64,000 nt of DNA from Candidatus Anammoxibacter sp. (GCA_021777105.1 JAIQZQ010000011.1:1-64000), one strand, 5' to 3'. Counted from the stretch's first letter, positions 46,530-55,448 are shown. Notes: a model not told the origin generated them from the sequence alone. A program made the numbers and translations.

Positions 46530-46598
46530 AATCACCTCCTTTCACAATTTGGGACCAATTTAATTAACAGAAATTATTAAACCTTAAAGATATGTTTT

Positions 46599-47351
46599 TT
46601 ACCACAACCAGCCGGCCTGTTTGCCGCTTACAGGGGCCATCTCCTTGTTTTCGCCTCTGACCCAGCACTTTTTCACATATTTACCCGCGCTTTCGGCAAA
46701 ATCCTCCAGCATCTCTTTTGGGTACGGCGTTACTTTAAGCAATTCGTTATTTAAACAGATGATAGGCCTAAACTGTTGTATCGCGTATTTGTCTGCCCCT
46801 TCAATAAATCGGGCAATGTCGAGTATATCCTCTTTGTCAAGAAACTCCGGGCACACTGTTGTCCGGAACTCATTCTCAACGCCGCTCTCCATTATGAGCC
46901 TTATGCTCCTTTTTATCTTTTCAATATCGCACTTTACGCCGGCGACAAGGTTGTATTTATCCTCCTCCAACGGAGCTTTAATATCCATGGCAATGCTATC
47001 CAGCAACCGGTTCTCAAAAAACCGTTCTATAACATCAGGGTTTGTGCCGTTAGAGTCCAGTTTAACCTTTACTCCGAGCTCTTTAAACGACTTGATAAGC
47101 GGCTCAAGTTCATCGCACAAGGTCGGTTCGCCGCCTGAAATCACAACACCGTCAATCCACTCCCTGTTTTTAGATATGCTCTCAAGCACAACATCGACAG
47201 GTATTGTCTCCAGCTCGCAGGGATTATTAACCAGATGTGGCGCGTGGCAATATTGACAACGCAAATTGCATTTAGAGAGAAAGACTATTGCCGCTATATT
47301 GCCTTCCCATTCGATAAGACTGTTTTTTACAAACCCTTTAATTGTCATCAT
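46599..47351 (-). CDS. nrdG: Anaerobic ribonucleotide reductase activating enzyme (radical SAM)
   Basis: 250 residues. SAM-cluster cysteines Cys28, Cys32 and Cys35 (CNLRCQYC) followed by GVVISGGEPTL and KLDSNGTNPD. The length and internal arrangement fit the longer NrdG2 type found with redoxin-dependent NrdD. It installs the glycyl radical on NrdD. Two adjacent ATGs (47351 and 47348) are possible starts. It is separated from the redoxin gene by a terminator-like hairpin and a dispersed repeat, so it probably has its own promoter. Confidence 0.92.
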   Translation of the reverse strand: MMTIKGFVKNSLIEWEGNIAAIVFLSKCNLRCQYCHAPHLVNNPCELETIPVDVVLESISKNREWIDGVVISGGEPTLCDELEPLIKSFKELGVKVKLDSNGTNPDVIERFFENRLLDSIAMDIKAPLEEDKYNLVAGVKCDIEKIKRSIRLIMESGVENEFRTTVCPEFLDKEDILDIARFIEGADKYAIQQFRPIICLNNELLKVTPYPKEMLEDFAESAGKYVKKCWVRGENKEMAPVSGKQAGWLW

Positions 47352-47360
47352 GGCTTAAAT

Positions 47361-47430
47361 TTAACCTAAATTGAGCGATTCTTATCACTTTCACCTAACC
47401 CCCATCAAGGGAGGTGGTTAGGGGAGGGGG
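47361..47430 (-). repeat. Dispersed repeat, CCTCCCTTGATGGG family, copy 2 (inverted)
   Basis: On the minus strand CCTCCCTTGATGGGGG is followed by GTGATAAGAAT, CGCTCAA and TTTAGG, matching 82-137 in order. It lies just upstream of nrdG, so any regulatory effect would be on that gene. Confidence 0.75.
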
Positions 47431-47544
47431 TATTTAAAATCGTTTAATTTAGGTTTAAATAACTTAAAATTAAAACTAATTACGTTAAATTGAAGAATGC
47501 GCGTGGTTGCGTTATCCCCTTTCGAGGATAACAACAATTAATAA

Positions 47545-47585
47545 AAGCGGGAAGTCTCAGGCTGTTGGCCTGAGACTTCCCGCTT
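47545..47585 (-). terminator. Terminator after the redoxin gene
   Basis: Perfect 18-base arms (47545-47562 and 47568-47585) with a five-base loop. On the minus strand TTTTATTAATT follows. A smaller hairpin (GTTATCC with GGATAAC, 47511-47532) lies beyond it. Confidence 0.7.
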
Positions 47586-47594
47586 AACTCAAGT

Positions 47595-47861
47595 TTACAC
47601 CAATGCGGCCTCTATCTCGCCGGTTTCAGGCACATTGCCGTCCCAACGAGCGATTCTGTTCTTTTGTTTCGTTATAATAATTGTGGGAATATCCATCACA
47701 TCATTAAACGCGCCTTCCGCCATACCATCGACCGATTCCATATCATAGTAACGAAGCGATATTTTATCTTTCAGTTTCCTGTCTGAAAGGAATGTTGTAA
47801 AAGTATCTTTTGCAGTCTCGCATTTAACACAATCTGATTTGCCGAAAATATCAATTTCCAT
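47595..47861 (-). CDS. Thioredoxin/glutaredoxin-like redoxin (NrdH-like)
   Basis: 88 residues from the ATG at 47861, chosen because GGGAG lies five bases upstream. The redox motif CVKC sits in IFGKSDCVKCETAKDTF near the N-terminus, with the cis-proline region DIPTIIIT. Its place between nrdD and nrdG suggests it is the electron donor of this reductase, as in redoxin-dependent class III enzymes, replacing formate. It follows nrdD by 48 bases. Confidence 0.85.
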   Translation of the reverse strand: MEIDIFGKSDCVKCETAKDTFTTFLSDRKLKDKISLRYYDMESVDGMAEGAFNDVMDIPTIIITKQKNRIARWDGNVPETGEIEAALV

Positions 47862-47909
47862 TGTTTCTCCCATACAACTATTAAAAAAAAATTACATTAA
47901 AGGTTATCT

Positions 47910-50387
47910 TTACAAACCGCTTTCAACTTGTTGTTTAGAGCTTTCCGATTCCCTGTATCTTTGCGCCACTTCCTTGATTCTGGTTTTGTCCCAGTAATTC
48001 ACTTTCTTCGAGCAGCAACCGCCTTTGTTTATTCCATACACATTGAAACCTCCGCAGAAAGGGCAAGTGTTGTTGAGCGATCTTGAAACGCGGTGGCAAC
48101 TGTTGCAAATGGTAAATTCCGGCGAAATGGTTAATTGCGCGGCCTGAGTGGTTTCGTGCGTCTTTCTTACCAGGTTCATTATGCTTGAAGCGTGAGGCCT
48201 CTCCTCGCCGATAAACGCGTGAATTATCGCGCCCGATTCAATCATTGAGTGGAATTTGGCTTGCTGTTTGATCCTTGTGATCATGTCCACATCAGCGTCG
48301 GGACGCAGGTGTATGCTGTTTGTGTAATAGTAGTCGTCGTTTTCTTTTGTGCCTTTAACAACTTCCATTGCCTCAGGGAAAAGGCGCACGTCTATCTTTG
48401 CGAGCCTTCTGCTGGCGCTTTCAGCCGGCGACTCTTCAAGCGAGAACTTAAGGCCGTGTTTTTTGCCCTCTTCCTTTACCTTGAAATACATAGCGGATAT
48501 TACCTTCAGGCCCATACGCAACATCTCGTCATCCTCGTGCAATTCACGGCCGGTGAGATATTGCAAACACTCATTTAAACCAATAATACCAACAATGTAA
48601 GTCGCTTTTTCCAGGTCAACATAAGGTTTGCCGTCAGCCGCTTTTTTGCCTATCTCCCATAAAGGCATTTCAGGGCTTGCCATCAACGTCTTTATAAACT
48701 TCTTTTTCTGCAAATGAGCTTTAACAGCCACATCAATAGCCTTGTCAATCTCAGCGTAAAGCTCGTCAAAATTGCCTTTGCCGGCTTTATACGCGGCTTG
48801 CGGCAAGTTTATGGTAACGTTCTGAAAACCGCAGAACCTCATGCTTTCAGGATGTTTTATCATAAAATCGTCTTCAATAGTCGTCCTTAAACGGCAACAC
48901 GCTGAAAGAGTTATTTCATCCCTGTCAAAAATAAAGTAAGGCACGCCGTTTTCGCTCGCTATCTGGCATGCGTATTCAAATATTTTATATTGATTAGGGT
49001 CGGTGAAAGTCTCGTCATTTACATGGAAATCGCATTTAGGGAACGCAAACAAATGACCATGAGTGTCGCCTTCTCTCCATATGTCAAGCAATGCCATGGT
49101 AAACTTTTGAGCGGCCAGGGCATATTCGCCGTATGTTTTACCGGTCGGACGCCCGTTTGGCCCAATTGCCGGTATTTTTGCCAAATATGAAGGAATGCCC
49201 GTATGGATGTTAAAATCCAGAAACAGCGTCTGCCCGCCTCTTGAAAAAGCGCTTTGAGAACAGCTGAATATCAAATGCTGCGCTTCCTGCCTCATCTCTT
49301 CATAACTCATGTGCTCAACGTAAGGCGCGTACATTATATTAATATAGCCTACACCCAGCGCGCCGGCGTAATAGGCCTGCATAGAGGCAAGAAATGTGTT
49401 TAAATGGCCGGTAAGCGTCCTGGCGTGTTTTGCCGGAGCCGATGTTGTGTCAAGATTCGCCAGCGACAATCCATATTTCTTAATATATTCAATTGAGTGC
49501 GATGAGCAATAAACGCGGGTAGGGTACCCCAAATCGTGCAGATGGATAGCCCCTTTTAAATGCATGTCGGATACGTCTTTAGAAAACATCTCCTGCAAGG
49601 CGTATTGTTTAAGCGTGTTTTCCGCAATCGCAAGGTTAATAGCCTCAGGGCTGTTTGTTGCAATGTTGCTGTTCTCCTGATTTTTAGAATAGATAAGTTG
49701 CTCTATATCAAACTTAGGCATGCCTATAACGGTTTGTTTTTCAAGTTTTGCGGTATACCCCATCTCAAAAAGCTCATTATCAACCAGCTCCCTGATTAAC
49801 GATGTTGAAACGCGGTGAACGCCTGAGGCAAGCACGCGTTTTTCAACAATGTTGGCAATCTTGCGCGCAACGTCATGCGGCACATCAGCCTCCTCTTTCA
49901 GGGCGTCTGCGATCTTAGTCTTATTCCACGGGAAAACCTCTTTTTTTGTGCCCGGATCAACCATTAGTGAAAAGTCGGTGGTATCAGCCTCTGATTTGCC
50001 CTGCTTCCTTACCATTATGCCTGTTCTTCTTCTTGATCTCTTCTCTCTGTACAGGATGTAAGCTTTGGCTGTTTTTGCGTGGCCGGTTTCAATCAGGACT
50101 TTTTCAACCATATCCTGAATATCTTCAATTCCGGGAATCTTTTTAGTGAATATCTTTCCCAAAAATGAAGCAACCACACCTGACAATTCGTCGGCAAGGG
50201 CCATATCCTTGCCGCCAACCGTGCTTGCGGCCTTGAAAATAGCGTTGCTTATCTTTGCCTGATCAAAAGGAACCATCCTTCCGTTCCTTTTTCTCACCAT
50301 TTCAACCGTTTTTGCCTCTTCAACATTTTCCTCGGCGCCACTGTTTGAACCGTCATCATACAATTCCGAATCATCAATCGCTCTCAT
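47910..50387 (-). CDS. nrdD: Anaerobic (class III) ribonucleoside-triphosphate reductase
   Basis: 825 residues from the ATG at 50387 with GGAGG upstream. Two ATP-cone domains (about 27-110, starting VRKRNGRMVPFDQAKI, and about 122-220) precede the catalytic barrel (LHDLGYPTRVYCSSHSIEY, GLNECLQYLTGREL). A C-terminal zinc site is CNSC and CPFC. The usual glycyl-radical motif (R-V-x-G-Y) is not obvious: the end reads GINKGGCCSKKVNYWD. If active, one of the two adjacent glycines should carry the radical. It is in one operon with nrdR (23 bases upstream) and the redoxin gene. Confidence 0.93.
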   Translation of the reverse strand: MRAIDDSELYDDGSNSGAEENVEEAKTVEMVRKRNGRMVPFDQAKISNAIFKAASTVGGKDMALADELSGVVASFLGKIFTKKIPGIEDIQDMVEKVLIETGHAKTAKAYILYREKRSRRRTGIMVRKQGKSEADTTDFSLMVDPGTKKEVFPWNKTKIADALKEEADVPHDVARKIANIVEKRVLASGVHRVSTSLIRELVDNELFEMGYTAKLEKQTVIGMPKFDIEQLIYSKNQENSNIATNSPEAINLAIAENTLKQYALQEMFSKDVSDMHLKGAIHLHDLGYPTRVYCSSHSIEYIKKYGLSLANLDTTSAPAKHARTLTGHLNTFLASMQAYYAGALGVGYINIMYAPYVEHMSYEEMRQEAQHLIFSCSQSAFSRGGQTLFLDFNIHTGIPSYLAKIPAIGPNGRPTGKTYGEYALAAQKFTMALLDIWREGDTHGHLFAFPKCDFHVNDETFTDPNQYKIFEYACQIASENGVPYFIFDRDEITLSACCRLRTTIEDDFMIKHPESMRFCGFQNVTINLPQAAYKAGKGNFDELYAEIDKAIDVAVKAHLQKKKFIKTLMASPEMPLWEIGKKAADGKPYVDLEKATYIVGIIGLNECLQYLTGRELHEDDEMLRMGLKVISAMYFKVKEEGKKHGLKFSLEESPAESASRRLAKIDVRLFPEAMEVVKGTKENDDYYYTNSIHLRPDADVDMITRIKQQAKFHSMIESGAIIHAFIGEERPHASSIMNLVRKTHETTQAAQLTISPEFTICNSCHRVSRSLNNTCPFCGGFNVYGINKGGCCSKKVNYWDKTRIKEVAQRYRESESSKQQVESGL

Positions 50388-50410
50388 AACAACCTCCAAT
50401 AAAAAATAAA

Positions 50411-50911
50411 TTAAACATTTATATTATTATTTTTTTGTTTTGCTTTGCTCTTTTTCTGAATTTTGGTCAAAAAAGGCTGCAATTCATCAATAAATTCGCT
50501 TATATCCTTAAACTCCCGGTATACCGAAGCAAACCGTACGTAAGCCACCTGATCTACCTTTTTCAGCTTTTGCACCACCATAGACCCTATATATTTAGAG
50601 TCAACCTCCCTGTCATATTTCTCATAAATATCCAACTCTATATCGGAAACAATCTTATCCAGAATCTCGGTGGCCACCGGTCTCTTTTCGCAAGCCTTTT
50701 CAAGGCCCGATAAAATATTCTTGCGGTCAAAGTCCACTCTGCTACCGTCCTTCTTCACCACTTTTATAGGGCTCTCCTCTACCCGTTCATAAGTAGTGTA
50801 TCTTCGTCCGCAATCAAGGCACTCGCGTCTCCGCTTTATCGTCATACCGTCTTCCGAAGGCCTTGAGTTTATTACTCTATCGTTATCTATTTTGCAATAT
50901 ATGCATTTCAT
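50411..50911 (-). CDS. nrdR: NrdR transcriptional repressor of ribonucleotide reductase
   Basis: 166 residues. A zinc ribbon (CIYC at the start, CLDC at about 34) is followed by GRRYTTYERVEE, then an ATP-cone (VVKKDGSRVDFDRKNILSGL). NrdR senses ATP/dATP and represses nrd genes. A basic C-terminal tail (KKSKAKQKNNN) is present. It precedes nrdD in the same operon and so is likely autoregulated. Confidence 0.95.
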   Translation of the reverse strand: MKCIYCKIDNDRVINSRPSEDGMTIKRRRECLDCGRRYTTYERVEESPIKVVKKDGSRVDFDRKNILSGLEKACEKRPVATEILDKIVSDIELDIYEKYDREVDSKYIGSMVVQKLKKVDQVAYVRFASVYREFKDISEFIDELQPFLTKIQKKSKAKQKNNNINV

Positions 50912-51366
50912 ATGTTATTTTGTCTTAACGAAAAGGGTTTTATGTTATAAGTTTTTCGTCGCGATAATACGGAAGATCACATTCAAAACAAAAAGTTAAT
51001 AGAGCTTTAAGAATGTTAATGATTTTTCCACTTGATCGCGCCATGAAATTGCCTCTAATACCGCGTGAAACGCGGCAATTAAGGATTTAGCCGCATCCGC
51101 CACATATAGTCGTTTAATTTGAACCGCATACTATATATGATGTAATTGGTATATATATTAACAATACGGTTTAGCATGTCAATAATAAATTTTTTAAAAT
51201 ATATAAAATATTTTCTAGTCCCCGTATCCACGCCGGAAAACAGGCCGTATTCAGGAAAAATATTTTAACCGTCCGCAAATTTTTCAACCTGATTTTTCAG
51301 CAAAACATTTTTATTTTCTTTGTTCCGTTTATTCTGTAGCTTGTAACGCCATGCAGGATATTGCTC
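50912..51366. other. Intergenic region upstream of nrdR
   Basis: AT-rich with no gene. A weak NrdR-box-like sequence lies at 51128-51143. No clear promoter could be assigned to nrdR. Confidence 0.5.
51128..51143. promoter_or_regulatory. Possible NrdR box
   Basis: ATACTATATATGATGT matches about 13 of 16 positions of the NrdR consensus. The expected partner box at helical spacing is not convincing, and the sequence is AT-rich, so chance is a real possibility. Confidence 0.25.
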
Positions 51367-51396
51367 TTGACTTGAGGCATCATGCTATTGTATAAA
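51367..51396 (+). promoter_or_regulatory. Candidate sigma-70 promoter for tRNA-Arg and TPR gene
   Basis: TTGACT, 18-base spacer, TATAAA. The tRNA begins about 175 bases downstream, so a nearer promoter may exist. Confidence 0.35.
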
Positions 51397-51578
51397 TGGT
51401 GTCCGCCGTATACACTTTTGTATAATAAACTTGTAAGGCCGCAGTATTTTACCGCGTTTTTTACAACACTTTTGGCTAAATTACAGCAAAAAACGGCAAA
51501 AACCATGGAAAAGAGACCATATTACATATGCGTAGGCAACGCCGTAACATATTATAAGAATGATACTTAAAAACATGT

Positions 51579-51655
51579 GCGCCCGTAGCTCAGTAGGATA
51601 GAGCAACGGTTTCCTAAATCGTAGGTCGGAGGTTCGAATCCTCTCGGGCGTACCA
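51579..51655 (+). tRNA. tRNA-Arg (anticodon CCT)
   Basis: 77 bases with encoded CCA. Acceptor GCGCCCG pairs with CGGGCGT (one G-U). The D arm is GCTC/GAGC. The anticodon stem ACGGT/ATCGT holds the loop TTCCTAA, giving CCT at 51613-51615. The T arm has GGAGG, TTCGAAT, CCTCT. Confidence 0.95.
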
Positions 51656-51722
51656 TAAAATCTTTTTGCGTCAATATAAGATATTGATCAAACATTAAAA
51701 ATAAAAAGAACGGAGAGTTTTA

Positions 51723-52373
51723 ATGAGCACCGGTAAAGAAGCCAGACGGCAAATATTTAACACATTAAATGAGTATAAAATTATTATAGCAATCGCTATC
51801 CCGGCAATGATAGGCATAGCCGTAGGGGTTACGTTTTTGATGACAAGCTCGCAACGAAAGACTGAAAAAGCCTGGTCTAAATTGTGGCTGGCCGCGCAGG
51901 AACAGGAGATAACGATAAAAACAAAACCCGAGGAAAAAGACAAAGCCATTTCAAAAGCGATAAAAGAGTATAACAATGTTATAAATAATATGGATGCCGG
52001 CAACGTCACCCCGTGGGCTCTCTATCAATTGGGCAACACATACTATTCGACCGGGCAATATGAAGAAGCTATAAAGACTTATACACAGTTTCTGAGCGGT
52101 TACAAAAGCCACTATGTAGCCCCGTTTGTTAAACAATCCATAGCATACGCTCACGAAGAGAGAGGCGAGTTTCAGAAAGCCATCGACCAGCTTAAAGATA
52201 TAACGCGCGACGTCCTTTCAACGCAAAACAATCTCGACCTGGGCCGGTGTTATGAAAAACTTGGGATGACGCAACCCGCAATAGAAGCCTATAACAAAGT
52301 CCTTGAACTGGAAACGGACGAAAAAAACGAATGGGTTAAGCTCGCGCAATATAGGCTGGACGTTTTGAAATAA
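51723..52373 (+). CDS. Membrane-anchored TPR protein
   Basis: 216 residues. One N-terminal membrane helix (IIIAIAIPAMIGIAVGVTFLM) with the short N-terminus probably inside, followed by about four tetratricopeptide repeats (ALYQLGNTYYSTGQYEEAIK, SIAYAHEERGEFQKAIDQL, LGRCYEKLGMTQPAIEAYNK). The layout resembles YfgM-type ancillary periplasmic TPR proteins, which assist secretion or envelope chaperones. GGAGAG precedes the ATG. A strong terminator follows. Confidence 0.82.
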   Translation: MSTGKEARRQIFNTLNEYKIIIAIAIPAMIGIAVGVTFLMTSSQRKTEKAWSKLWLAAQEQEITIKTKPEEKDKAISKAIKEYNNVINNMDAGNVTPWALYQLGNTYYSTGQYEEAIKTYTQFLSGYKSHYVAPFVKQSIAYAHEERGEFQKAIDQLKDITRDVLSTQNNLDLGRCYEKLGMTQPAIEAYNKVLELETDEKNEWVKLAQYRLDVLK

Positions 52374-52397
52374 TATATGAGATTGACATTGGTTATT

Positions 52398-52436
52398 AAA
52401 AACCGGCGCAGTCTTGTAGACCGCGCCGGTTTTTTT
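52398..52436 (+). terminator. Rho-independent terminator with TCTTGTAGA core
   Basis: AACCGGCGC (52401-52409) pairs with GCGCCGGTT (52423-52431), with GTCT/AGAC stacked inside around TGT, then TTTTTTT. The core GTCTTGTAGAC is the one seen in the hairpins at 41586 and 41675. Confidence 0.85.
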
Positions 52437-52595
52437 ATTTTTTCGTTTTTAATTTAGATATTTCTTTCCGAGCCCTTAATCAGGCTTGCCCTGATTAGGC
52501 CTTGCAAACAACCATCCGCATTCTCACCACTCCGCGAATCCACAATTTATAAATTTGCATGTTTAACAATTTTTCTAATTTAACCGCTTAACCTC

Positions 52596-53579
52596 ATGTT
52601 ACTAGATAAACCAGTCAACCTGACAATCAAACACGCATTCAAAGGCAAACGCTTAGACAAATACCTTGTCTCGCGCTTTGAAGAGGACTATTCGCGCACA
52701 TTTATACAAGGCCTGATCAACAATGGAGACGTGACGGTATGCGGTCGCCCGGTAAAAAGCAGTTATGAAATCAGGCAAAACGACGTCATTGATATAAAAC
52801 TGCCGGAAATCATGCCTGACTGTAATATAGAACCCGAAGATATACCTATCAACGTTATATATGAAGACGATCATATAATGGTCATTAACAAATCCGCGGA
52901 TATGATAGTGCATCCCGCCCGCGGGCACGCAAGGGGCACCCTGGTTAACGCCGTAAAATATCACTGCGACACGCTTTCTGAATTAAACGGCCCTATTCGC
53001 CCGGGCATTGTCCACAGGCTCGATAGAGATACCACCGGCGCAATAATTATAGCAAAGACAGATCTAAGCCACTCGTCGCTCGGCAAACAGTTTGAAAACA
53101 GGGAGGTGCAAAAGGAGTATCTTGCCGTTGTTGAAGGAAAAGTCCAATTTGATTCAGACACAATCCAGGCCCCAATAGGGCGGGATAAACGCCATAGGGA
53201 GAAAATGGCTATTAGATACGACAATGGCAAACCGGGTTTCTCCAGATACCAGGTCGCAGAGCGGTTTAAACGCCACACCCTGGTCAAAGTGTTTCCCAAG
53301 ACGGGCAGGACGCATCAAATCCGGGTGCATATGAAATATATCGGCCACCCTATTATCGCCGACGCGATGTACACCAACAAAAGCGCGTTCTTTATCTCAG
53401 AGCTGACAAATGAAAATGTTGAGGATGAAATCCCCCTAATTGAACGCCAGGCCCTGCACGCGCACAAGATATCATTTACCCATCCATCGTCTAGAAAATT
53501 AGTTGAATTTAAGGCTGAGCTTCCGCCGGATATGAACAACCTGATAAATGGATTAAAAAATTTAACAAACCAGCCTTAA
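52596..53579 (+). CDS. rluD: 23S rRNA pseudouridine synthase, RluA/RluD family
   Basis: 327 residues. An S4 RNA-binding domain (RLDKYLVSRFEEDYSRTFIQ) is followed by the pseudouridine synthase domain with catalytic HRLDRDTTGAIIIAK, SSLGKQFENREVQKEYLA and GRTHQIRVHMKYIGHPI. The length matches RluD, which modifies helix 69 of 23S rRNA. RluC is the alternative; the symbol is by similarity in layout. Monocistronic. Confidence 0.9.
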   Translation: MLLDKPVNLTIKHAFKGKRLDKYLVSRFEEDYSRTFIQGLINNGDVTVCGRPVKSSYEIRQNDVIDIKLPEIMPDCNIEPEDIPINVIYEDDHIMVINKSADMIVHPARGHARGTLVNAVKYHCDTLSELNGPIRPGIVHRLDRDTTGAIIIAKTDLSHSSLGKQFENREVQKEYLAVVEGKVQFDSDTIQAPIGRDKRHREKMAIRYDNGKPGFSRYQVAERFKRHTLVKVFPKTGRTHQIRVHMKYIGHPIIADAMYTNKSAFFISELTNENVEDEIPLIERQALHAHKISFTHPSSRKLVEFKAELPPDMNNLINGLKNLTNQP

Positions 53580-53623
53580 ATTTATTGAAATTTTTACAAA
53601 TTTCATTTAACATCGTTAATCTT

Positions 53624-53662
53624 AGGGCTCTGTTCGAGCCCTTACGCCTCTGTTCATAGGCG
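53624..53662. repeat. Two tandem hairpins sharing a CTGTTC loop
   Basis: AGGGCTC with GAGCCCT and CGCCT with AGGCG, adjacent to one another, both with CTCTGTTC at the top of the left arm. They lie about 70 bases upstream of the cytochrome gene. Confidence 0.7.
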
Positions 53663-53729
53663 AAAACATAAATTTTAAGACATCTATTCATTTTCAAACA
53701 TAGCAATTTAAAAGGAGGTTTTAGCAAAA

Positions 53730-55247
53730 ATGAAAAAGTTTACAACAATACGCATTATAGCTCTCTTGTTTCTTTTGGGAGCCGCGGGATACTCATCTGA
53801 GATATTTGGCGAACCGGCGGGAAAAGACGCCGGCGGAGAAGTTTACATCTGGGGCCTGACGGCCACTTACACCGGCCCTGACGAGTTGTTGCCCGGGGAG
53901 GGAAAGTTTAAAAAGCTGTTCAAATTCCTCCCTTCAATAAGATGGTACGATCCGGCTCATTACTTTCAGCCCAGAGAGATAATAGAGGGCCAGTTTGCCG
54001 GGCCTGAATGCGTTTTATGCCATACCGTGCAAACACCGGGTATTGTTAAAGACTGGAAAAGGAGCAAACACTCCAAACCAGGCAAGACGAAATCTATGAA
54101 GACGGAACAGATTGTCGCATGCGACGCTTGCCACGGCAATGATCATAATAAACTAACAATGCCTGACGTCAATGTGTGCGGGAAGTGCCACATGGAAAAA
54201 GTTGTTGAGCATAAAGCAGGCGGCCACGGCCGCGCTTTTCATCGCGACGTGGTTGAAAATGCCGGCTTGATTGATAAACCGGCTGAAGAGGCCCACAGTT
54301 GCGTCGTATGCCACGGAACCATTGAAAACAGATGCGACGGTTGCCACACAAGGCACAGGTTTAACCCGGCTGAAGCCCGAAGGTCTGAAAACTGCGGAGT
54401 CTGCCATACAGGCACTGATCAATACGATTATGAGACGTGGATGAACTCGTATCACGGAAAGATTTATAAAACCGAAGGCGACGAATGGGACTGGAACTTG
54501 CGCCTTAAAGATTGGAGCAAAGTCGGGAAGGAGGGGCAAATGCCCGCGCCGCGCACTCCAACATGCGCTTATTGCCATATGCCCAAAGGTGTGCACAACG
54601 TAGGCCAAACTATAACGGCGGATACTGATAAAGGAAAATCGCTTGTTGACCGCGGAGCTGAAAAGTATAAGGCCAAACGCAAAAAATGGCTTAAAACCTG
54701 TAAAAAATGCCACTCTACCAGATTCGCCAACGACCAGTTAAACGCAATGGACGAGGTGGTGAACATGAGTTTTGTCAAAGTGCGCGAAGCGTTTAACATT
54801 GTCAATGATTTGCAAAAAGAAGGGTTGATTGACCCGACGCCCGAAGGCCTTGCGCCGGATTGGAAAGGCCATACAACCTTTAGTTTAAATCCTGAAGGGC
54901 AGGATCGCCTATATAATGTTTCAAAAATTGAAAGAATGGCGATGGATATGCTCGCGGTTCACTCAACTGCAATCTATAAAGGCGCAGCTCACTTCTCAAT
55001 GGCAGATATGACGTATAACAACGGAGCATTTTCAATGGATCGCGCGTTGATTAATATCAAGGACGAAGCCTCAAAACTCAGAAGGATTGCGCGACTCGAA
55101 AGTAAACAGGACATTAAACATATTCCATACGATTTCTGGAAAAACGGCGAGTTTACAAATCTGCTTAAAGGCAAAAAACGGATAGAAGGAGCCGTCCTAG
55201 AGAAAAAAGAGTGTCTCCATGGCGATACTACTGATTGCAGAGAATAA
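53730..55247 (+). CDS. Octaheme c-type cytochrome, hydroxylamine-oxidoreductase-like
   Basis: 505 residues with a signal peptide (about 1-28), so it is exported to the periplasm or an equivalent compartment. Exactly eight CxxCH motifs start at Cys94, 131, 150, 191, 202, 222, 279 and 324. After them lies a haem-free helical region with HSTAIYKGAAHF and DMTYNNGAFSM. This matches the HAO/HAO-like family found in ammonia oxidisers, anammox bacteria and some sulphate or nitrate reducers. Tyr429 is a candidate for the P460 crosslink tyrosine. Partners such as a quinone-linked cytochrome are not in the window, so the direction (hydroxylamine oxidation or nitrite reduction) is open. AAAGGAGG precedes the ATG. 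Confidence 0.87.
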   Translation: MKKFTTIRIIALLFLLGAAGYSSEIFGEPAGKDAGGEVYIWGLTATYTGPDELLPGEGKFKKLFKFLPSIRWYDPAHYFQPREIIEGQFAGPECVLCHTVQTPGIVKDWKRSKHSKPGKTKSMKTEQIVACDACHGNDHNKLTMPDVNVCGKCHMEKVVEHKAGGHGRAFHRDVVENAGLIDKPAEEAHSCVVCHGTIENRCDGCHTRHRFNPAEARRSENCGVCHTGTDQYDYETWMNSYHGKIYKTEGDEWDWNLRLKDWSKVGKEGQMPAPRTPTCAYCHMPKGVHNVGQTITADTDKGKSLVDRGAEKYKAKRKKWLKTCKKCHSTRFANDQLNAMDEVVNMSFVKVREAFNIVNDLQKEGLIDPTPEGLAPDWKGHTTFSLNPEGQDRLYNVSKIERMAMDMLAVHSTAIYKGAAHFSMADMTYNNGAFSMDRALINIKDEASKLRRIARLESKQDIKHIPYDFWKNGEFTNLLKGKKRIEGAVLEKKECLHGDTTDCRE

Positions 55248-55300
55248 CTTCCGGGTAGGTTGGGTAGAGGAACGAAACCCAACAATAAACTCTTTAGATT

Positions 55301-55403
55301 TCCCTCTTTGGCAAAGAGGGAGTAAGGGAGATCCGAATTGAGTATACCGCAAGAAAACCTCTTGATTGAGCCCCTTGACCGGCGCAGTTTTGTAGATTGC
55401 TCC
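55301..55403. repeat. Hairpin repeats between cytochrome gene and trpB
   Basis: TCCCTCTTT with AAAGAGGGA (55301-55321) is one hairpin. At 55380-55403 a decayed TCTTGTAGA-core relative reads CCGGCGCAGTTTTGTAGAT then TGCTCC. Confidence 0.6.
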
Positions 55404-55448
55404 TGCAGGATAATTACTTTATGTATATAACATGAAAGGAAATTTGAT

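Noticed and set aside
46038-46563. Long plus-strand frames opposite the histone-like gene
   Set aside because: The phenylalanine/valine-rich translations are the antisense of the lysine/alanine-rich repeats, and only the minus strand has a strong ribosome binding site.
51382-51570. 62-residue plus-strand frame upstream of tRNA-Arg
   Set aside because: Overlaps the candidate promoter and leader, with no ribosome binding site.
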